From contig CALCEJ010000031.1 in assembly GCA_937900465.1 (NCBI GenBank), forward strand, positions 1-17,589: a stretch of 17,589 nucleotides of DNA. The letters run 5' to 3'. The notes beneath the pieces were generated by a model that was not told the origin of the DNA, did not search any database, and saw nothing but the letters and a program-made list of their open reading frames with translations. The translations under genes were made by a program, and so were the position numbers. This DNA is from an uncultured Bacteroidales bacterium. GTDB taxonomy: Bacteria > Bacteroidota > Bacteroidia > Bacteroidales > UBA932. Positions 13,396 through 17,589 of this stretch are shown in pieces (the first letter of the stretch is position 1; each line of letters starts with the position of its first letter).

Positions 13396-14682
13396 TCAGT
13401 GGGAAAACCTGTATCCGAAGCGCTCGAAGGCCGCTCTTTCGAGCGCTTCCCTGTCGTCCGGATGGGCTATCGAAATCAGCAGCTTCGCCCTTTCGACGAG
13501 GCTCTTTCCTCTCAGGTATACGATTCCGTATTCGGTTGCGACAAACTGGGTCTGGAAGCGGGTCGTAACAACGCCAGCGCCGGGGGTGAGGGTAGGTACG
13601 ATCTTCGCCCTGCCCTTTGCCGTGCGGGAGGGGAGCGCTATGAATATGCGTCCGCCTTCGGAGAGGGAACATCCATACATGAAATCGTGCTGGCCGCCGA
13701 CGCTGGAGAAAATCATCGGGCCGATGGAATCCGCGCAAATCTGCCCTGTCAGGTCCACTTCGATCGCTGAGTTGATGGCGCAGGCGCGGGGGTTCTGGGC
13801 AATAAGGAACGGATTGTTCGTATAGGCTACGTCGAAAAACTCCATCGTCCGGTTGTGGTCGATGTACTTGTACATTTCAGTGGAGCCTATGGCAAGGGCG
13901 GCGACGCTCACGCCGGGACGGACTTTCTTGAGCGAGTTGTCAATGACTCCTTCCTTTATAAGGCGGATTACGCCGTCAGTCATCGCTTCCGTATGGAGCC
14001 CGAGGTGTTTGTGATGCTTTATTCCGTTGAGGACTGCGTTCGGGATCCCGCCGACACCTATCTGGAGGCAGGCTCCGTCTGGAATTTCCGAGGCTACGTT
14101 TGCGCCTATGGCGGCTTCGACCGGAGTGGGCTCTCCGAACTGCATCGCTACGGGGGCGACATCGCAAAGGACTGCGGCGGAAATCTTCGACTCGTGAATC
14201 ATACAGTCCCCGTAGAGATAGGGGATGTTCGGGCTTACCTCCGCGATGACAACCCTCGCGACTTCGACAGCGGAGACGGCGATATCGGCCGATATTCCAA
14301 AGCTGCAGTAGCCGTTCTCATCCGGCAGCGAGCAGGTGATGAAGGCTACATCCACGGGGAACTCTCCGCTTCGGAACATAGCCGGGACCTCGCCGAGGAA
14401 TGCGGGAGTCATAGTGCCGTATCCGGCGGCGATATGGGCCCTCTGGTCCGCGCTAACGAAAATGCTGTTGACGATGAACGAATCTTTGTATTCGGGTTTG
14501 CAGAAGGGGGCGGGTTCCTTGTGGACATTGAATCCGGAGGTGATGACAACGTCCTTCAGCTCGCTGTGACGGCGGGCAAGGGCCTCCTGCAGAAGCACTG
14601 GAACGGAGGCTCCGCCCTGGCAGCATACGGTATCGCCGCTGCGCACGAGGCGGACGGCTTCATCGGCAGTTACATATTTCAT
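13396..14682 (-). CDS. Acetyl-CoA hydrolase/transferase family CoA-transferase
   Basis: The 428-residue protein matches the family of 4-hydroxybutyrate and butyryl-CoA:acetate CoA-transferases in length and motifs. It shows CCQGGASVPVLL near the N-terminus, GVGGIPNAVL (209-218), LHTEAMTDGV (229-238), NSAIEVDLTGQ (304-314), CADSIGPMIFSSVGGQHDF and PTLTPGAGVVTTRF. By position Glu232 in the L-H-T-E motif is the likely glutamate that forms the CoA thioester (inference). Such enzymes move CoA from an acyl-CoA to acetate or a similar acid. Here it would release aryl-acetic or short-chain acids from the acyl-CoA made by IorAB. Its ATG overlaps the stop of the aminotransferase gene by ATGA, so it is translationally coupled. 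It is the last gene before the terminator. Confidence 0.9.
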   Translation of the reverse strand: MKYVTADEAVRLVRSGDTVCCQGGASVPVLLQEALARRHSELKDVVITSGFNVHKEPAPFCKPEYKDSFIVNSIFVSADQRAHIAAGYGTMTPAFLGEVPAMFRSGEFPVDVAFITCSLPDENGYCSFGISADIAVSAVEVARVVIAEVSPNIPYLYGDCMIHESKISAAVLCDVAPVAMQFGEPTPVEAAIGANVASEIPDGACLQIGVGGIPNAVLNGIKHHKHLGLHTEAMTDGVIRLIKEGVIDNSLKKVRPGVSVAALAIGSTEMYKYIDHNRTMEFFDVAYTNNPFLIAQNPRACAINSAIEVDLTGQICADSIGPMIFSSVGGQHDFMYGCSLSEGGRIFIALPSRTAKGRAKIVPTLTPGAGVVTTRFQTQFVATEYGIVYLRGKSLVERAKLLISIAHPDDREALERAAFERFGYRFSH

Positions 14683-15992
14683 TTTCCTGCGAGTTTTTCG
14701 AATAATCCAAGGTTTTCATCCAGAAGACGGAAGTCATCATCGCTAAGGAGGCGGGATACACAGACGCGGATTCCGCTCTGGCCGCTTCCGGTGGTGTTCA
14801 GTGGGATTGCAATGATGCCGCAGCGAAGAAGCGTCTCGAGGAGTTCCCTGTTGCCAAGGTCCCTGTAACCGACCGTGTAGAAGAATCCGTCACTGATGGT
14901 CTGCTCCATATCCTTGTCGTAAACGAGGTGGAATCCGTGCCTGTCGAAGATTTCGCGGGAACGGTGGGCCCTGAGACCGTAGTTGCGCAGTTCCGCTACG
15001 AAGTTGTATCTTCCGTCGACGGAGGCCTCGAACATAGCGGAGAGGGCATACTGGGCGGAGTGGGATGCTCCGGAGGTATTGACATAGAGGTAGTTCAGTA
15101 TGAAGTTGTCGCCGAACTTCGAGATGCCCCATTTCTCCTTCAACGCAGGATACTCCCTTTCGTAGAGTTTGTCCGAGATGCATACGACAGCGATCCTTTC
15201 CCCGGCGTAGCTGAATATCTTCGAGCCGGAAAGGAGGATTACGTAGTTGTCCGTATAGCGGGCGACAGTGCTCTGGAACGGGGGCTCGAAGGGGACGGAC
15301 ATATCTTTCCGGAAGTCCATGCACAGGTAAGCCATATCCTCCAGCACAATCACGTCGTACTTGTTTGCAAGTTCTCCGATGATCTGCAGTTCCTCCTCGG
15401 TGAGGCATATCCAGGCCGGGTTGTTGGGATTCGAGTAGAGGATTGCGGCGATGTTTCCCTGTTTGAAATAGGATTCCAGTTTGTCACGGAGTCTCTCCGC
15501 GCGGTACTCGTAGATGTCGAACGTGAGGTTCTTGATCCCGAGGATGTCCGGCTGGCGTCCGTGGGCTGAGAATCCCGGGCAGATATACAGGATGGTGTCC
15601 TTGCCGGGTTGGAGCTGGGAGCATTCCAGGATGGACGTCATACTTCCCTGCATGGACCCGACGGTGGGGACGATTCCTTTCGGGGAGATGTCTATATCGA
15701 TGAATGCCTTGACAAAGCGGGAGGCGTTCTTCTTCAATTCGGGGATACCCTGGACGGAAGGGTATATGGAGGGGATGCCGGCATCGAGGGCCTTTTTCTG
15801 GGCCTCGAGACCTATCTTGCAGGCGGGGATTCCGGGGATTCCGAACTCCAGATGGGAGAATTTTTCCCCGGAGGCTTCCTCAAGCGCTGAGCCCACCATC
15901 GAGCACTGGCGGATGGTCGTTCTCGAGATATCCTCGATCCCCATCTCCAGGAACTTCCCCTTGAGGACCTGCTCGGAAATCGGCTGTTTCAT
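14679..15992 (-). CDS. Class I/II PLP-dependent aminotransferase (probably aromatic)
   Basis: The 437-residue protein starts at the ATG at 15992, 2 bp after the iorB stop. The reading frame stays open upstream to 16106, but that part is arginine-rich and overlaps iorB, so it is a shadow. Fold-type I signatures are complete: SNPNNPAW (187-194, substrate- and cofactor-binding asparagines), VLEDMAYL with Asp219 contacting the pyridine ring, and LLSGSKIFSYAGERIA with PLP lysine Lys258. It resembles the aspartate/aromatic aminotransferase superfamily. Its place between iorB and a CoA-transferase suggests that it makes the aryl-pyruvates used by IorAB (inference); other amino acids cannot be ruled out. 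Confidence 0.9.
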   Translation of the reverse strand: MKQPISEQVLKGKFLEMGIEDISRTTIRQCSMVGSALEEASGEKFSHLEFGIPGIPACKIGLEAQKKALDAGIPSIYPSVQGIPELKKNASRFVKAFIDIDISPKGIVPTVGSMQGSMTSILECSQLQPGKDTILYICPGFSAHGRQPDILGIKNLTFDIYEYRAERLRDKLESYFKQGNIAAILYSNPNNPAWICLTEEELQIIGELANKYDVIVLEDMAYLCMDFRKDMSVPFEPPFQSTVARYTDNYVILLSGSKIFSYAGERIAVVCISDKLYEREYPALKEKWGISKFGDNFILNYLYVNTSGASHSAQYALSAMFEASVDGRYNFVAELRNYGLRAHRSREIFDRHGFHLVYDKDMEQTISDGFFYTVGYRDLGNRELLETLLRCGIIAIPLNTTGSGQSGIRVCVSRLLSDDDFRLLDENLGLFEKLAGK

Positions 15993-15994
15993 AA

Positions 15995-16579
15995 TTACTT
16001 CTGTGAAAGTGAATGCTCCAGCCCGGCGTCGAAGGCCTTGATGTTGGATTCGACGACGGCGTCGCCCTTCCTTGCGAAGATCCGGCGGATGCCTTCGCGG
16101 AGGCACTCCGGTTCCAGTATGTCCAGAACGCCGGCAACGGCGCCGAGAAGCACCATATTCGCGCTCCTTGCGGACCCGAGGTCCTTCGCTATAGTGTCAG
16201 CGTCGAGGGTGATCGCCTTCGGCATCTTTCCGAGTTCGCCCATAACGTTTTCTATCGGGGGATAGTCCGGGATGTTCCGGAAGGGGGTGGAGTTGGTGAC
16301 GATCCATCCGTCGCTCCTGAGCCAGGGCAGGTAGCGGAGGGCTTCCATGGGCTCGAGAGAGACGATAAGATGGGCCCCGCCGCGGGGGATAAGGTCGCTG
16401 TAGATGGGGTCGGAGGAGAGTCTCAGGTGTGACTGGACGTCGCCGCCCCTCTGGCTCATCCCGTGGACTTCCGCCTGTTTCAGATGCAGGCCCTGCTGGA
16501 GGGCGGCGGAACCGATGACTGTTGCGATGGAGAGGATTCCCTGGCCTCCCACACCGGCGAGAATAATATCCTGTGTCAT
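15995..16579 (-). CDS. iorB: Indolepyruvate ferredoxin oxidoreductase beta subunit
   Basis: The 194-residue protein is the gamma-type small subunit of indolepyruvate oxidoreductase. It starts I-I-L-A-G-V-G-G-Q-G-I-L-S, then carries the characteristic EVHGMSQRGGDVQSHLR and later LDADTIAKDLGSARSANMVLLGAVAG, matching IorB in length and sequence pattern. With IorA it oxidatively decarboxylates aryl-pyruvates (indolepyruvate, phenylpyruvate, hydroxyphenylpyruvate) to aryl-acetyl-CoA using ferredoxin. Its ATG overlaps the iorA stop by ATGA (16576-16579), indicating translational coupling, and its stop lies 2 bp before the aminotransferase ATG. Confidence 0.95.
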   Translation of the reverse strand: MTQDIILAGVGGQGILSIATVIGSAALQQGLHLKQAEVHGMSQRGGDVQSHLRLSSDPIYSDLIPRGGAHLIVSLEPMEALRYLPWLRSDGWIVTNSTPFRNIPDYPPIENVMGELGKMPKAITLDADTIAKDLGSARSANMVLLGAVAGVLDILEPECLREGIRRIFARKGDAVVESNIKAFDAGLEHSLSQK

Positions 16580-17589
16580 TTCTTTGCGTGTCTTTTAAGT
16601 GTCTGGATGCATTCGCGGCGGCATACTATCACGGAAACCCCGTGGTACTCGAGTTCTTCCCGGATGACCTTCTCCATATCGGGGTAGTTCTTCGGGAGGG
16701 GGATGATGGTACGGATATGGGCCTTGTCAACGCCTAGTCCTTCGCAGATGGCCTCGATCCTACCGGTTCCGGCGGAGTCCTGACCGCCCGTCATTGCGGT
16801 GGTGAGGTTGTCCGAGATACAGAGGGTGACGTCAGCATTCGTGTTGACGGCGTCGAGAAGTCCGGTCATTCCGCTGTGGGTGAAAGTGCTGTCTCCGATG
16901 ACGGCGACGGCAGGCCAGGTTCCGCTGTATGCGGCGCCTTCCGCCATCGTAAGGGATGCGCCCATCTCGACGCAGGTGTGAAGCGCCTGGAACGGTGGCA
17001 TCCATCCAAGGGTATAGCATCCGATGTCGCCGAATACCCGGGCGCCGGGATAGTCCTTGATGACGTTGTTAAGGGCGGTGTAGAAGTCGCGGTGGCCACA
17101 TCCCGGGCAGAGTGCCGGGGGACGCGGGGCTACGGTTTCGGAGGCGGCGAACTCCGGAAGGGGCTCAAGGCCCACAGCCTTCCTTACGGCGTCCGGGCTG
17201 AGTTCTCCGTCGCGGGGGAGAGTTCCGTCAAGACGGCCCTTGACCGGGATTCCGGAGGGGAAAACACCGGTAAGCTTCTCTTCCACGAGGGGCTGACCCT
17301 CTTCGATGACAAGGATGGTCCCGACCATTCCGGCGAGATCCCTTGCGAGTCTCCTCGGGAAAGGATACTGGCTGATCTTAAGGACGGGGTAGGGACATCC
17401 GTCGGGATAATTCTCCATAAGATAGTTGTAGCCTATCCCGCAGGCGATTATGCCCATCGAGCGGTCTTTTCCGTCCCGGAGGAAGTTGAATTTTGATCCG
17501 GCCGCATCCTCTTCGAAGGCAGCATAGTCCTTGATAAGCTGACGGTTACGGACGCGCGCGTTCACCGGGAGGGTGACCCACTGGCGGGG
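16576..17589 (-). CDS. iorA: Indolepyruvate ferredoxin oxidoreductase alpha subunit (N-terminus beyond the window)
   Basis: The reading frame is open to the right edge; codons before the GTG at 17565 give P-R-Q-W-V-T-L-P-V-N-A-R, a conserved IorA segment, so 17565 is not the start. The visible 337 residues hold the linker region, then the TPP half: CPGCGHRDFYTAL, GDIGCYTLGWMPP, MGASLTMAEGAAYS, the TPP motif VIGDSTFTHSGMTGLLDA, and NLTTAMTGGQDS. The cysteines of CPGC and GDIGC fit the internal cluster. The protein ends IVCRRECIQTLKRHAKK, without the C-terminal double [4Fe-4S] ferredoxin domain found in archaeal IorA, so it may be a shorter lineage-specific form. ATGA overlap with iorB. Confidence 0.95.
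   Translation of the reverse strand, partial: PRQWVTLPVNARVRNRQLIKDYAAFEEDAAGSKFNFLRDGKDRSMGIIACGIGYNYLMENYPDGCPYPVLKISQYPFPRRLARDLAGMVGTILVIEEGQPLVEEKLTGVFPSGIPVKGRLDGTLPRDGELSPDAVRKAVGLEPLPEFAASETVAPRPPALCPGCGHRDFYTALNNVIKDYPGARVFGDIGCYTLGWMPPFQALHTCVEMGASLTMAEGAAYSGTWPAVAVIGDSTFTHSGMTGLLDAVNTNADVTLCISDNLTTAMTGGQDSAGTGRIEAICEGLGVDKAHIRTIIPLPKNYPDMEKVIREELEYHGVSVIVCRRECIQTLKRHAKK

Noticed and set aside
13855..14868. 337-codon open frame on the + strand opposite the CoA-transferase
   Set aside because: It crosses the end of one real gene and the start of another and shows no family motifs.
15993..16106. Arginine-rich N-terminal extension of the aminotransferase
   Set aside because: It overlaps iorB in another frame; the PLP-enzyme homology begins at the ATG at 15992.
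1..17589. CRISPR arrays, insertion sequences, prophage or attachment sites
   Set aside because: No regularly spaced repeats, transposase or integrase motifs, or flanking direct repeats were found; all frames with clear homology are metabolic, signalling or lipid genes.

Overview
The window reads as a chromosomal segment of an anaerobic, amino-acid-fermenting member of the Bacteroidales (Alistipes/Rikenellaceae-like or a related uncultured gut lineage). The grounds are the Bacteroidetes -7 promoter word TAnnTTTG upstream of several genes, the general lack of Shine-Dalgarno sequences, the Bacteroidetes-style lipoproteins and membrane-bound AraC regulator, and the anaerobic ferredoxin-linked 2-oxoacid oxidoreductases. 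The genus is inference. Coding density is very high. I see no RNA genes, mobile elements, CRISPR arrays or phage genes, and no gene-free stretch above 300 bp.

Left part (1-4053, + strand): the 3' end of a SpoIIE phosphatase fused to an RsbW-like ATPase, then its probable STAS partner (a partner-switching signalling module). Next come a lipoprotein with two lipocalin-like repeats and an unusual one-component regulator (periplasmic Kelch-like propeller, membrane helix, cytoplasmic AraC DNA-binding domain).

Middle part (4100-7946): a probable envelope-lipid operon on the + strand, consisting of a membrane metallophosphoesterase, a diacylglycerol-kinase-family lipid kinase and a PlsC-type acyltransferase. 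It ends tail-to-tail, with overlapping stop codons, against a lipoprotein aldose 1-epimerase on the - strand. An AT-rich divergent promoter region (about 7947-8138) separates that gene from the next operon.

Right part (8139-17589): two amino-acid degradation operons face each other across one perfect-palindrome terminator (13305-13330). The + strand operon encodes a divergent butyrate kinase, a branched-chain aminotransferase, a mini-TPR protein and four separate subunits of a VOR-type 2-oxoacid:ferredoxin oxidoreductase. Together these would convert branched-chain amino acids to 2-oxoacids, acyl-CoA, acyl phosphate and acid plus ATP, or run in reverse to make branched-chain precursors. No phosphotransbutyrylase is visible. 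The - strand operon encodes indolepyruvate oxidoreductase IorA (cut by the right edge) and IorB, a class I/II aminotransferase and a CoA-transferase. These would take aromatic amino acids to aryl-acetic acids. The genes within each operon are tightly spaced or overlap by ATGA.

The points most worth a second look are: strong avoidance of the tetramer CATG across the window; the Kelch-membrane-AraC regulator whose promoter box nearly touches its start codon; an orphan, motif-altered butyrate kinase; an IorA without its usual C-terminal ferredoxin domain; and the small TPR protein inside the VOR operon.
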